Of a DNA stretch of 64,000 bases, positions 56,350 to 63,574 are shown in pieces. Position numbers and translations under genes: made by a program. The DNA is taken from contig CAJFOZ010000006.1 in NCBI GenBank assembly GCA_904397895.1, positions 1 to 64,000 of the forward strand. Direction: 5' to 3'. Position 1 is the stretch's first letter. Every line of letters begins with the position of its first letter. A model generated the notes under the pieces. It made no database searches. It was not told where the DNA came from and worked only from the letters and a program-made list of their open reading frames with translations. Source of the DNA: an uncultured Clostridia bacterium (lineage in GTDB: Bacteria; Bacillota; Clostridia; Oscillospirales; Acutalibacteraceae).

Positions 56350-56381
56350 TTGACGGGATGACAAAGATGTGGTACTATAAT
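56350..56381 (+). promoter_or_regulatory. Promoter of tRNA-Arg
   Basis: -35 TTGACG (56350-56355); -10 TACTAT (56373-56378, 17-base spacer) overlapping a TATAAT (56376-56381). Confidence 0.8.
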
Positions 56382-56419
56382 AGGGCACTCTTCACCAGAG
56401 TGTTTTTCAAATTGCATAT

Positions 56420-56496
56420 GCGCCCATAGCTCAATCGGATAGAGCGTTTGGCTACGGACCAAAAGGTTGGGGATTCGAGTTCTCCTGGGCGCGCCA
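56420..56496 (+). tRNA. tRNA-Arg (ACG)
   Basis: Acceptor GCGCCCA pairs with TGGGCGC; anticodon stem TTTGG/CCAAA encloses CTACGGA (anticodon ACG, read as ICG); T-loop TTCGAGT; discriminator G and encoded CCA (56494-56496). Confidence 0.96.
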
Positions 56497-56526
56497 AAAG
56501 GCTGCACAATTTGTGTAGCCTTTTTT
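56497..56526 (+). terminator. Terminator of tRNA-Arg
   Basis: AAAGGCTGCACAA-TTTGTGTAGCCTTTTTT hairpin with T-run. Confidence 0.85.
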
Positions 56527-56587
56527 ATTTTACTTTACAAAAATAAAGGATGATTAAAAGAAACGGCTGTTCGTACCTTTTACCGCC

Positions 56588-56606
56588 TGGAATTTTATGG
56601 TATACT
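56588..56606 (+). promoter_or_regulatory. Antiporter promoter element identical to the one at 25032
   Basis: TGGAATTTTATGGTATACT, with -10 TATACT at 56601-56606, about 45 bases before the antiporter start. No good -35 is visible, so the upstream half of the conserved block may bind an activator or act as an extended -10. Confidence 0.6.
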
Positions 56607-56650
56607 TAAGTGAAAGAGAAGCAGATTAAGATAGACCATAGGAGGCGATG

Positions 56651-58240
56651 ATGGAAAAGATCCTATTGCTGGTTGCGGTGATTATCCTGGCCTGTATTGT
56701 GGCCCGGCGCCTATCCGGACGCCTGGGGGTGCCGGCGTTGCTATTGTTCATGGCGTTGGGGATGCTGTTTGGGTCGGATGGGCTGATGCAAATCCACTTT
56801 GACGACTTCCAACTGGCCGAACAGACCTGTTCGGTGGCGCTTATCTTTATTATGTTTTACGGGGGCTTCGGCACCCGTTGGGACGCTGCCAAACCCATTG
56901 CTGGGAAAGCCATTTGCCTCTCCACGTTAGGAGTGGTGCTCACAGCTTTATTGACGGGTATATTCTGTTATGCAGCCTTGGGATTTACTGTGCTGGAGAG
57001 TTTTCTTACCGGCGCCGTCATTAGTTCCACCGACGCCGCTTCGGTCTTTTCCATTCTGCGTTCTAAAAAACTCAACCTACGGGAAAACACCGCTTCCCTT
57101 CTAGAGGTGGAGAGCGGCAGCAACGATCCCGCCTCCTATATGCTAACAGTGGTGGCCCTCTCCCTGATGGGAAAAGGAGATCAGGGGAACATAGCTTTTT
57201 TGATTTTTAGCCAGCTGGTATTTGGTGTGGCGCTGGGCGTGCTGGTGGCGGTGATTTCCATTTTTGTGCTGCGGCGCCTCAAGCTGGCCGACGGTACAGA
57301 TACCATCTTTGCCACGGCGGCAGCGTTGTTGGCCTTTGCCCTCCCTGCTGTAGTAGGGGGGAATGGATACTTGGGCGCCTATCTGGCCGGTATCATTTTA
57401 GGAAACAGCAAGATCCCGCATAAAGTTTCGCTTGTCCACTTCTTTGACGGCATTACCGGCCTTGCCCAGATCCTCATCTTTTTCCTGTTGGGGCTTTTGG
57501 CTTTTCCTCGACAGCTGCCCTCGGTGGCGCTGCCAGCCGTAGGGATCGCGCTGTTTCTTACCTTTGTGGCCCGACCAGCGGCGGTATTTGCCATTATGGC
57601 CCCCTTCCGATGCTCCTGGAGGCAGATGTTGGTGACCTCTTGGGCAGGACTGAGAGGAGCGGCCTCCATTGTGTTTGCCATTATGGCCATGGCATCGGGG
57701 GTAGATATAGGGCACGACCTGTTCCACATAGTATTTTGCATCTCCCTTTTGTCGGTGGCCGTGCAGGGATCACTGCTTCCGTGGGTATCCCGAAGACTAG
57801 ATATGGTGGACACTACCGATAGTGTTGGCCGTACCTTTAACGATTACCAATATGAGCGCCAGATGAATCTGACTCAATTTCGCATCGACCAAGGGCATCC
57901 TTGGGCAGATAAGACCATCGCCGACTGCCATCTCCCCAGCGATGCGTTGGTGGTCAACGTACGTCATGAAGGGGAGAACCTAGTACCCAAAGGGTCCACC
58001 CTTATCTGCGTGGGGGATGTGGTGGTGCTATCCACCCCGGCTTATGTGGACGATGGAAATGTGGGCCTTCGGGAACTGCTGGTCAAGGATGCATGGGATG
58101 GAAAACCGGTTAGGGAATTGGATGTTCCGGAAAACATACTTATTGTACTTGTCAAGCATCCAGATGGAACCTCTGTCGTCCCTAGGGGGGATACCGTGGT
58201 GGAAAAAGGTGATATTCTGGTGGTCAACCAGGTTGATTAA
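56651..58240 (+). CDS. Potassium/proton antiporter (CPA1, NhaP2/CvrA type) with RCK_C domain
   Basis: 529 residues from the ATG at 56651 (GGAGG 5 bases upstream; the ATG at 56648 is too close). About twelve membrane helices (1-385) with CPA-type GAVISSTDAASVFSILRSK and EVESGSNDPASYML carrying the ion-site aspartates. The cytosolic tail (about 400-529) has a TrkA_C/RCK_C-like segment (IADCHLPSDALVVNVRHEGENLVP) and a second similar block. It exports K+ in exchange for H+. RCK_C domains of related antiporters bind c-di-AMP (known for CpaA), consistent with darA in this genome. Confidence 0.9.
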   Translation: MEKILLLVAVIILACIVARRLSGRLGVPALLLFMALGMLFGSDGLMQIHFDDFQLAEQTCSVALIFIMFYGGFGTRWDAAKPIAGKAICLSTLGVVLTALLTGIFCYAALGFTVLESFLTGAVISSTDAASVFSILRSKKLNLRENTASLLEVESGSNDPASYMLTVVALSLMGKGDQGNIAFLIFSQLVFGVALGVLVAVISIFVLRRLKLADGTDTIFATAAALLAFALPAVVGGNGYLGAYLAGIILGNSKIPHKVSLVHFFDGITGLAQILIFFLLGLLAFPRQLPSVALPAVGIALFLTFVARPAAVFAIMAPFRCSWRQMLVTSWAGLRGAASIVFAIMAMASGVDIGHDLFHIVFCISLLSVAVQGSLLPWVSRRLDMVDTTDSVGRTFNDYQYERQMNLTQFRIDQGHPWADKTIADCHLPSDALVVNVRHEGENLVPKGSTLICVGDVVVLSTPAYVDDGNVGLRELLVKDAWDGKPVRELDVPENILIVLVKHPDGTSVVPRGDTVVEKGDILVVNQVD

Positions 58241-58279
58241 GAAAATATGAAAAAACATATCTTTTGATCTAAAACATAA

Positions 58280-58340
58280 AATGCCTGATAGCAGTCCCTA
58301 TATAAGAAGTGAAGGGGGAGTGCTACAGGCATTCTTATTT
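58280..58340 (+). terminator. Terminator after the antiporter
   Basis: Imperfect arms AATGCCTGATAGCA and TGCTACAGGCATT around a 26-base loop, then TCTTATTTT. Confidence 0.6.
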
Positions 58341-58423
58341 TCTAAAAAGTGTTATGATCTCTCCATGAGTTTTAGGCGGCAGGGGATATACTTCACAAAA
58401 AGGCTTGCTGCCGGTGAAATGGA

Positions 58424-58606
58424 TCAGTTTTTCCCCTCATTTTCCGACCGATCTTTTTCCTTTTTTAAGGATTCCAATCCCAAACGTATCAGTTCCACCG
58501 TTGCCTCTGAGCGTGTTTGAAAACGATGTTCAAATCGGAAATCCTCAATTTGTTGGAATAAGTCATGGTCTACAGAAACGGTATAACGGGGCTTATCAGT
58601 AGCCAT
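58424..58606 (-). CDS. Ribbon-helix-helix DNA-binding protein (60 aa)
   Basis: ATG at 58606 with GAGGTGAT 6 bases upstream. PRYTVSVDHDLFQQIEDF is a typical RHH strand-plus-helix start, followed by RSEATVELIRLGLESLKKEK as the second helix, as in CopG/Arc-type proteins. Divergent from another small RHH gene; repeats in the shared promoter region suggest it or its partner represses both. No toxin gene is adjacent, so a toxin-antitoxin role is not supported. Confidence 0.8.
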   Translation of the reverse strand: MATDKPRYTVSVDHDLFQQIEDFRFEHRFQTRSEATVELIRLGLESLKKEKDRSENEGKN

Positions 58607-58626
58607 TTTAATCACCTCACCTTTGA

Positions 58627-58655
58627 TTATACATCAGTGAACCAAAGATGTAAAG
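58627..58655 (-). promoter_or_regulatory. Promoter of the leftward RHH gene with operator repeat in its spacer
   Basis: Minus-strand -35 TTTACA (58655-58650), 17-base spacer, -10 TATAAT (58632-58627). CAGTGAACCA (58636-58645, + strand) lies inside the spacer. Confidence 0.75.
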
Positions 58656-58678
58656 AACCATGATTTTGAAAAAGATAT

Positions 58679-58707
58679 TGACAGTGAACCAGTGAACCAC
58701 TATAATG
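58679..58707 (+). promoter_or_regulatory. Promoter of the rightward RHH gene with two operator repeats in its spacer
   Basis: Consensus -35 TTGACA (58679-58684), 17-base spacer, -10 TATAAT (58702-58707). Two CAGTGAACCA copies (58683-58692, 58691-58700) fill the spacer. Confidence 0.85.
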
Positions 58708-58750
58708 AATGTGTAGTATTTATGAATTTTTAGACTAAGGAGGGTGAAAT

Positions 58751-58954
58751 ATGGCTACAGAGCTAAAACGGTTTACCATTTCTATTCCGGCAAGCATGGA
58801 GATGGATTTGGATAGGGTAAAGAAGGAATACTACTATAAGGATACGCAGAATGATATGATCCGAGATTTAATCATCCGTGGATTGGCTTCCCTAAAAGAG
58901 GAGAAGGCCCCAAAACACGCTAAAGAAACGGTATATTTACATTTTACTAAATAA
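58751..58954 (+). CDS. Ribbon-helix-helix-like small protein (67 aa)
   Basis: ATG at 58751 with AGGAGGG upstream. LKRFTISIPASMEMDLDRVK has the RHH strand-helix pattern, then TQNDMIRDLIIRGLASLKEE as the second helix; the tail EETVYLHFTK-type end is short. It shares only the fold pattern with the divergent 60-aa gene. Its strong promoter carries two operator repeats, so it is probably tightly repressed or autoregulated. Confidence 0.78.
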   Translation: MATELKRFTISIPASMEMDLDRVKKEYYYKDTQNDMIRDLIIRGLASLKEEKAPKHAKETVYLHFTK

Positions 58955-58990
58955 TAGGGGATCCCTCTTTTCTAATAGTCCAATAGGAGG

Positions 58991-59941
58991 TTACAGCTGC
59001 ACTGTGACCACAAATCCGTCCACATTATTGCCCGATATCCAGTATTCCTTATCATTGGGGACAGGCACATCCACAGTCTTGCCTTTGGCCCCGACGTAGT
59101 AGATCTCATACTGTTTTCCGCTTTCATCAGAGGCGGTTAAATGCTTGCCGTCGAATGGGTAGCGTTTGAGATAATCGGTGTATTCCTCCAAACAGAGGTT
59201 TTCCTGCTGCATGATGGAGGCATGGGGGGTGCCTACATAGCGGTAATGCCAAGGTTCATCGGCGATTTTGGTGATGTCCTTTTTGTCGTCCTGATAGCGC
59301 AGGATAAAGCCATATTGGGCGCAGTGCTCGTTGATCCAAGCATACTTGCCCTGCCCCTGGTAGGAGGGGCTTTTGCCATCGGAGGTATAGATGCCGATAT
59401 CGGCGGCTAGACCGGTGTGATGCTCGCTATAACCAGGGACAGTTGCCCAACGCATGGCTTCTTCTTTGCCCAGCTGTTGGATTTTTTGATCCACAATGGA
59501 CTGTTGGTCTTCTTTCGAGCGGTACCCACTGACCACAATGATATCCTTGATACCTTGGGCGGAGGAAAAATCCTTCATCATGGCGTTAAATTGGGTTAAG
59601 AAGTCTTTTTGGAGCAAAAGGCCTGTGGTGGATACCTGATAGCTTTTGTTTTTGTTTTGATATACCGACACAAGATTGCTTTCCTGAGGGAAGGAATAGG
59701 CGTGATCGTTGTTGACGAGGATGAGCAGCCCCTGATGAATGTCATCCTGGTCCATAGGGATGGTGCGATAATTTTCCGAAGATAACGTGCTGGCTCCCAG
59801 ATGGATGCCTGTCCCGGAGGAATTTTTGGAGGATCCGGGCACCAGGTTCTGATTGAGTGTCCACATACAGGTGACGACTCCCGCTAAAATCAATAGTACA
59901 AGCGCCAAAGGCAACCAGGCCCTTTTTGGATGTTTTGTCAT
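58991..59941 (-). CDS. M15 D-alanyl-D-alanine carboxypeptidase (VanY/DacB-like)
   Basis: 316 residues from the ATG at 59941 (AGAGG 8 bases upstream; the frame opens 26 codons earlier). N-terminal membrane anchor (ALVLLILAGVVTCMWTL, about 12-28), a linker, then the VanY domain: VVSGYRSKEDQQSIVDQ, zinc motif SEHHTGLAADIG (HxxxxxxD) and EPWHYRYVG with the last zinc His. It removes terminal D-Ala from peptidoglycan stems outside the cell. The upstream region has 11-bp-spaced direct repeats. No vanR/S or ligase genes are in view, so a housekeeping wall role is likelier than glycopeptide resistance. Confidence 0.9.
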   Translation of the reverse strand: MTKHPKRAWLPLALVLLILAGVVTCMWTLNQNLVPGSSKNSSGTGIHLGASTLSSENYRTIPMDQDDIHQGLLILVNNDHAYSFPQESNLVSVYQNKNKSYQVSTTGLLLQKDFLTQFNAMMKDFSSAQGIKDIIVVSGYRSKEDQQSIVDQKIQQLGKEEAMRWATVPGYSEHHTGLAADIGIYTSDGKSPSYQGQGKYAWINEHCAQYGFILRYQDDKKDITKIADEPWHYRYVGTPHASIMQQENLCLEEYTDYLKRYPFDGKHLTASDESGKQYEIYYVGAKGKTVDVPVPNDKEYWISGNNVDGFVVTVQL

Positions 59942-59981
59942 TTTAATCGCCTCTCTCTGATAAACTAAAGCTTGTGCATTT

Positions 59982-60050
59982 ATAATACCAAAGGGAAAAA
60001 GGCGATTTTTTAAGTACATCTAAGGAGGACCTTACGTTTTTCTTACGTTT
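59982..60050 (-). promoter_or_regulatory. Carboxypeptidase promoter region with 11-bp-phased direct repeat
   Basis: -10 TATTAT on the minus strand (59987-59982) without a recognisable -35; CTTACGTTT occurs at 60031-60039 and 60042-60050, an 11-base phase typical of OmpR/PhoB-family activator sites. Confidence 0.5.
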
Positions 60051-60348
60051 CTATTGGAACACTAAAGGGAGATAACTATTGTTGAAAAAAACACGTTTTA
60101 TAAATACTGTTTGTATATACAAAAATAAATATTACAAAATAATTGGCCAAAGATTCGTGAAATACTCTTTTAAAAATGAATAATTTTAATAGGGTTAAAA
60201 ATTATACTATTAGTAATTTTTGGCATCAAAAAGATTTTTTGGAAGAAAGTTTTCCAATAAATACAAACCTTAAAAATTGCATTATAACTCTGCTAATTTA
60301 TGATATCAAATTGGTGAACTTTTTAATGGTTTTGGCGATGAAATTGGC

Positions 60349-60377
60349 TTGAACAGCTGTGTAAAATATGGTATGAT
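60349..60377 (+). promoter_or_regulatory. Promoter of the TasA-like operon
   Basis: -35 TTGAAC (60349-60354), 17-base spacer, -10 TATGAT (60372-60377) preceded by TGG. Confidence 0.75.
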
Positions 60378-60456
60378 ATAAGGGATTAATTGGGTAAAAA
60401 ATCTAAAAAAAACGAACCATGTCCCGCCCCGAGCGGGAGGATGCGAGGGGATCATC

Positions 60457-61356
60457 ATGAAAGAGCAAACAGATAAATTGACCCAACGGCTCAAGGTAAC
60501 TATTTTGGTGCTGTCAATTTTGGTGGGTGCTTGTGTGATTGGGCTTGCAGTGCGCTGTTTATACATCCACTATGAAGCGTCGTCTCAGGCGACGATGACG
60601 GTGCAGGATAATTTGATCGGTGGCCCCAAACAGGGTTCTGTGCTGGTGACTGTTCCCCGTTATCAGGCTTCTGGAGACTTAAAATTGCAGCAGTTGAGAG
60701 AAGATATTCCTGCTGGCCAAGCCGATGAAGAAAAGATCTTGGAGCTTACCAAAAGCCATCCGGAGGACAATACCTCTTTTGAAGTGAAAAATATGTTGCC
60801 GGGCGACCGCGTTACCAAGTATTTTCAGGTGAAGGCACATCATACCGGCAACATTACCCTATATTTCAAGACTGACGTCACAGAAGAGACCAAGCATCTG
60901 TCGGACGTATTGCGCATCCGCGTCAGCCGGGCCGAAGATGGAACGGTGCTTTGTGACGACACTTTTGCGGCGGTAGCAGGGCAGGAATTCGCCCAGATCC
61001 TTTCGGCGGGGGATCAAAAGGAAAGTACCGCCCGCTATCAAATTGACGTGTATCTCGATACTTCAGTGGGCAATGAATACCAGGCTTCCATGCTAAAGGC
61101 TGATTTTATGTGGTACGTCAAGGAGGATGGAAGTTCATCCGCTCCCTCCAGCCAGCCTTCCGGCAGTGAGAGCCCTACTAGCTCGACTCCGACACCGCCC
61201 TCAAGCTCCTCCGCTTCTTCGGGAGGGATGATAGACCCTCCCAACACCGGCGAGGGAGGCAGTGTCTGGCTCTGGTGCATCATTGCAGCGACCTCCTTGG
61301 GAGTGATACTGCTCGTCTCATATAAACGCAGAAAGGATGACGCTTGCAATGAGTAG
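60457..61356 (+). CDS. Surface protein with N-terminal helix and PPNTG-type C-terminal sorting signal
   Basis: 299 residues; ATG at 60457 with GAGGGGAT upstream. N-terminal hydrophobic segment (VTILVLSILVGACVIGLAV, about 14-32) without a clear cleavage site; a beta-rich extracellular domain (about 40-225) with phrases shared with camelysin/TasA-like proteins (SFEVKNMLPGDRVTKYFQVK; HTGNITLYFKTDV); a Ser/Pro-rich linker; then DPPNTGEGG, a hydrophobic helix and KRRK, which resembles an LPxTG-like sortase signal with Pro in place of Leu. First gene of the operon, overlapping the next by 8 bases. Likely an anchor or assembly partner of the fibre proteins (inference). Confidence 0.75.
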   Translation: MKEQTDKLTQRLKVTILVLSILVGACVIGLAVRCLYIHYEASSQATMTVQDNLIGGPKQGSVLVTVPRYQASGDLKLQQLREDIPAGQADEEKILELTKSHPEDNTSFEVKNMLPGDRVTKYFQVKAHHTGNITLYFKTDVTEETKHLSDVLRIRVSRAEDGTVLCDDTFAAVAGQEFAQILSAGDQKESTARYQIDVYLDTSVGNEYQASMLKADFMWYVKEDGSSSAPSSQPSGSESPTSSTPTPPSSSSASSGGMIDPPNTGEGGSVWLWCIIAATSLGVILLVSYKRRKDDACNE

Positions 61357-61897
61357 TTTAAAAGCGACAAAGAAAAAGATCCGCGCCTGTATTACCGCTA
61401 TTGTCCTGTTGGTGGCCATGCTAGTGATCACCACAAGCGCCTTAATTGCATCCTTTGTATCGGTGGAAGACAGTATTTTTGAAATGGGCGTGGTCAAGAT
61501 CGATCTCAATGGCGGGCAGACTATCTTTGACGGGTCTGATTGGAATATAGAGCCTGGCAGATCGGTCAAAAAAGACTTTACTTTGAGAAACGACAGCACG
61601 GTGGATGTGTATTATCGTTTGTATTTGGAAAATGTCACAGGTTCGTTACAGGAGTGCCTCACATTTGAAATTTACGACGGAGATCAAAAACTCTATAGCG
61701 GTCGGGCCAGCGAAATGACAAAAGAAAATCCTGCTATTTGTGAAGATACTATGGCGGCGGGAGAAACCCGTACCTTAACTGCGGTGGTCAAGATGGATGA
61801 AAATGCAGGAAACCAGTATCAAAATGGCAACATTTTCTTTGATTTCACAGCCGATGCCGTCCAGGCGCGCAACAATCCGGACAAGGATTTTTCTTAA
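61349..61897 (+). CDS. TasA/camelysin-like secreted protein (182 aa)
   Basis: Start chosen at the ATG at 61349 (AAGGAT 10 bases upstream), 8 bases inside the previous gene. Basic N-terminus, hydrophobic segment AIVLLVAMLVITTSALIASF, then a mature part with MGVVKIDLNGG and IEPGRSVKKDFTLRNDSTVDV followed by YYRLYLENV: the 'PG...K...N.G...YYR' pattern of camelysin/TasA beta-sandwich domains. Secreted; probably a structural subunit or adaptor. Coupled to its upstream partner, and followed by the first double-hairpin element. Confidence 0.78.
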   Translation: MSSLKATKKKIRACITAIVLLVAMLVITTSALIASFVSVEDSIFEMGVVKIDLNGGQTIFDGSDWNIEPGRSVKKDFTLRNDSTVDVYYRLYLENVTGSLQECLTFEIYDGDQKLYSGRASEMTKENPAICEDTMAAGETRTLTAVVKMDENAGNQYQNGNIFFDFTADAVQARNNPDKDFS

Positions 61898-61931
61898 AGA
61901 TGAATATTTGCACCTTCTAAATTGAAATGTC

Positions 61932-62009
61932 CCACCCCAGCGTCAATTTGGTTGGGGTGGCGGACAAAGGGCATTGTGCAATTGAGAAGCAGAGTGCCCT
62001 TTGTCCGCC
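61932..62009 (+). repeat. Double-hairpin intergenic element, copy 1
   Basis: Hairpin I: CCACCCCA (61932-61939) / TGGGGTGG (61953-61960). Hairpin II: GGCGGACAAAGGGCA (61959-61973) / TGCCCTTTGTCCGCC (61995-62009), 15 bp (13 if the GG shared with hairpin I is excluded). No T-run follows. A second copy with compensatory changes lies at 63472. Confidence 0.85.
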
Positions 62010-62118
62010 ACATGGGCCGATAGGGGATATTCGCGCAGCCATGAGACCGGTTTTATGTGCTTAGCCGGCGGCGGAAAATACAATGACAAAAGCACAAAAA
62101 ATAGGAGGTACATAACCC

Positions 62119-63453
62119 CTGGAAGCCAAGAAAACAAGCAAAAAGTCCCTGGTGGCCAGTGGGCTGGCCGTTGCGGTCAGCGTCGCGCTGCTGGCTGGCA
62201 CAACCTTCGCCTGGTTTACCGACAGTGTGACAAACAAAGGTAACAAGATCCAGTCAGGTACTTTGGATGTCAGCCTGTCGGAATTTAACAACGAAACAAA
62301 GGCGTACGACGAGATTACTGAAAAAAGTGACCCCATCTTCAATTACAATAAGTGGGAACCCGGCTACTCTGACGTCGCGTCTTTCAAAATCTCTAACAAC
62401 GGCAGCCTTGCCCTCAAGTACCAGTTTGACATCGTGACCAAGGGCGAAGACGCAGATGCAGCCTATAAGCTGGCAGATGTGATCGACGTGTACTATAAGG
62501 CTGAGACTGGGGCTATTACTGAACTGCCCGAGAACACTGACGGCATGACCCCTATGGGAACCTTGTCCCAAATTCTTGCCAGCCAGGAAGATGGCGTTGC
62601 CTTTGGCCATCTGGAAGAAAAAGAGGCCGACTACGCCACCATCGTTCTGAAGATGCGGGAATCCGCCGGAAACGACTATCAGGATCTCTCGATTGGTACA
62701 GAATTTGACATCATCCTGAAGGCCACCCAGTACACCTCCGAGACCGACGGCTTCGGCAGCAACCAATACGATGCAGCCGCTACCTATCCTGTCGTGACCA
62801 AGGACGAGTTTAAGGATGCTATTGCAAATGCCAAGGATGGAGACATTATCTCCCTGGCCTCTGACCTGGTCATCGACGAACCCGTAGTCATTGACGACAA
62901 CATCACCATCAACGGCAACGGCGCTACCATTACTGTTCCGAATAACAGTGACTATGCTATCGATATCACTTCAGGCACTTCCGCTACTGTTACAGGCTGC
63001 ACCTTCAATAAAGGTACTGCCATCCATCTGCAACCCGGCGTAGGCGATGTGGTCATTGACGGCTGCAATTTTAACTTCGGCATTACAAAATCAGTTTGGA
63101 TCAATGGCGGCAACAATGGCTCGGTTGTGATCCAGAATTGTAACATTTCCAGATCCTTGAATGTGGAAGGTTATAATAATCTCGTCAAGGACGTTACCAT
63201 TAAGAATAACGTGTTCAGCGGCATTTATGATGGCACCTTAGTTTTGTCCGGTAATCTGGAAAATGTAGAGATCTGCAATAACGACTTTAAACTCAACTCA
63301 GATATCCGCGTTTATTATGAGGAAGGCACATCTACTCCTAACTTTAACAATGTGACTATCCATGACAACACCTATACAAAGGCTAATCTGGTCCAGTTCG
63401 ATGCTGGAGCCAGCGAGGATTGCATCGACATGGACAACAATACCAAAGTGTAA
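62119..63453 (+). CDS. TasA/camelysin-like N-terminal domain fused to a parallel beta-helix; apparent CTG start
   Basis: 444 residues if translation starts at the CTG at 62119: AGGAGGT (62103-62109) is 9 bases upstream, an in-frame TAA at 62113 rules out any earlier start, and the first GTG (62152) would remove the basic part of the signal. The result, (M)EAKKTSKKSLVASGLAVAV.. ending GTTFAWFTDSVTN, is a classic TasA/SipW-type signal peptide. The camelysin-like domain (about 35-215) has LALKYQFDIVTKGEDAD and GTEFDIILKATQYTSET; from about 230 onward repeated DGDIISLASDLVIDE and NITINGNGATITV units form a right-handed parallel beta-helix as in pectate-lyase-like proteins. Probably a surface fibre subunit or glycan-binding protein. 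No SipW-type peptidase is in the window. Confidence 0.8.
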   Translation: MEAKKTSKKSLVASGLAVAVSVALLAGTTFAWFTDSVTNKGNKIQSGTLDVSLSEFNNETKAYDEITEKSDPIFNYNKWEPGYSDVASFKISNNGSLALKYQFDIVTKGEDADAAYKLADVIDVYYKAETGAITELPENTDGMTPMGTLSQILASQEDGVAFGHLEEKEADYATIVLKMRESAGNDYQDLSIGTEFDIILKATQYTSETDGFGSNQYDAAATYPVVTKDEFKDAIANAKDGDIISLASDLVIDEPVVIDDNITINGNGATITVPNNSDYAIDITSGTSATVTGCTFNKGTAIHLQPGVGDVVIDGCNFNFGITKSVWINGGNNGSVVIQNCNISRSLNVEGYNNLVKDVTIKNNVFSGIYDGTLVLSGNLENVEICNNDFKLNSDIRVYYEEGTSTPNFNNVTIHDNTYTKANLVQFDAGASEDCIDMDNNTKV

Positions 63454-63471
63454 GGCATAAAACTTACCCCA

Positions 63472-63543
63472 CCGCCTCAGCCCCGGTTGAGGCGGCGGAC
63501 AAAGGACATTGTGCGGGAAAAAGCAGGGTGTCTTTTGTCCGCC
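63472..63543 (+). repeat. Double-hairpin intergenic element, copy 2
   Basis: Hairpin I: CCGCCTCA (63472-63479) / TGAGGCGG (63488-63495). Hairpin II: GGCGGACAAAGGACA (63494-63508) / TGTCTTTTGTCCGCC (63529-63543). The loop keeps TTGTGC and AAGCAG from copy 1. Lies 31 bases before the next TasA-like start. Confidence 0.85.
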
Positions 63544-63574
63544 GGAAAATTGGAGTACGTATGGAGGAATCGGG

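Larger units (their letters stand above)
59942..60456. other. Divergent AT-rich intergenic region
   Basis: Between the carboxypeptidase and the TasA-like operon; no gene supported. It contains the direct repeats at 60031-60050, a long AT-rich stretch (60070-60300) and the operon promoter at 60349-60377, plus a small GC hairpin (CCCGC..GCGGG, about 60425-60440) just before the first start codon. Confidence 0.5.

Noticed and set aside
58424..58954. Toxin-antitoxin module
   Set aside because: Two RHH proteins but no toxin-like partner on either side.
60082..60183. 33-codon TTG-started frame in the AT-rich gap before the TasA-like operon
   Set aside because: A GGGAGA lies upstream, but the peptide is low-complexity (Lys/Asn/Tyr/Phe) as expected of random AT-rich DNA.
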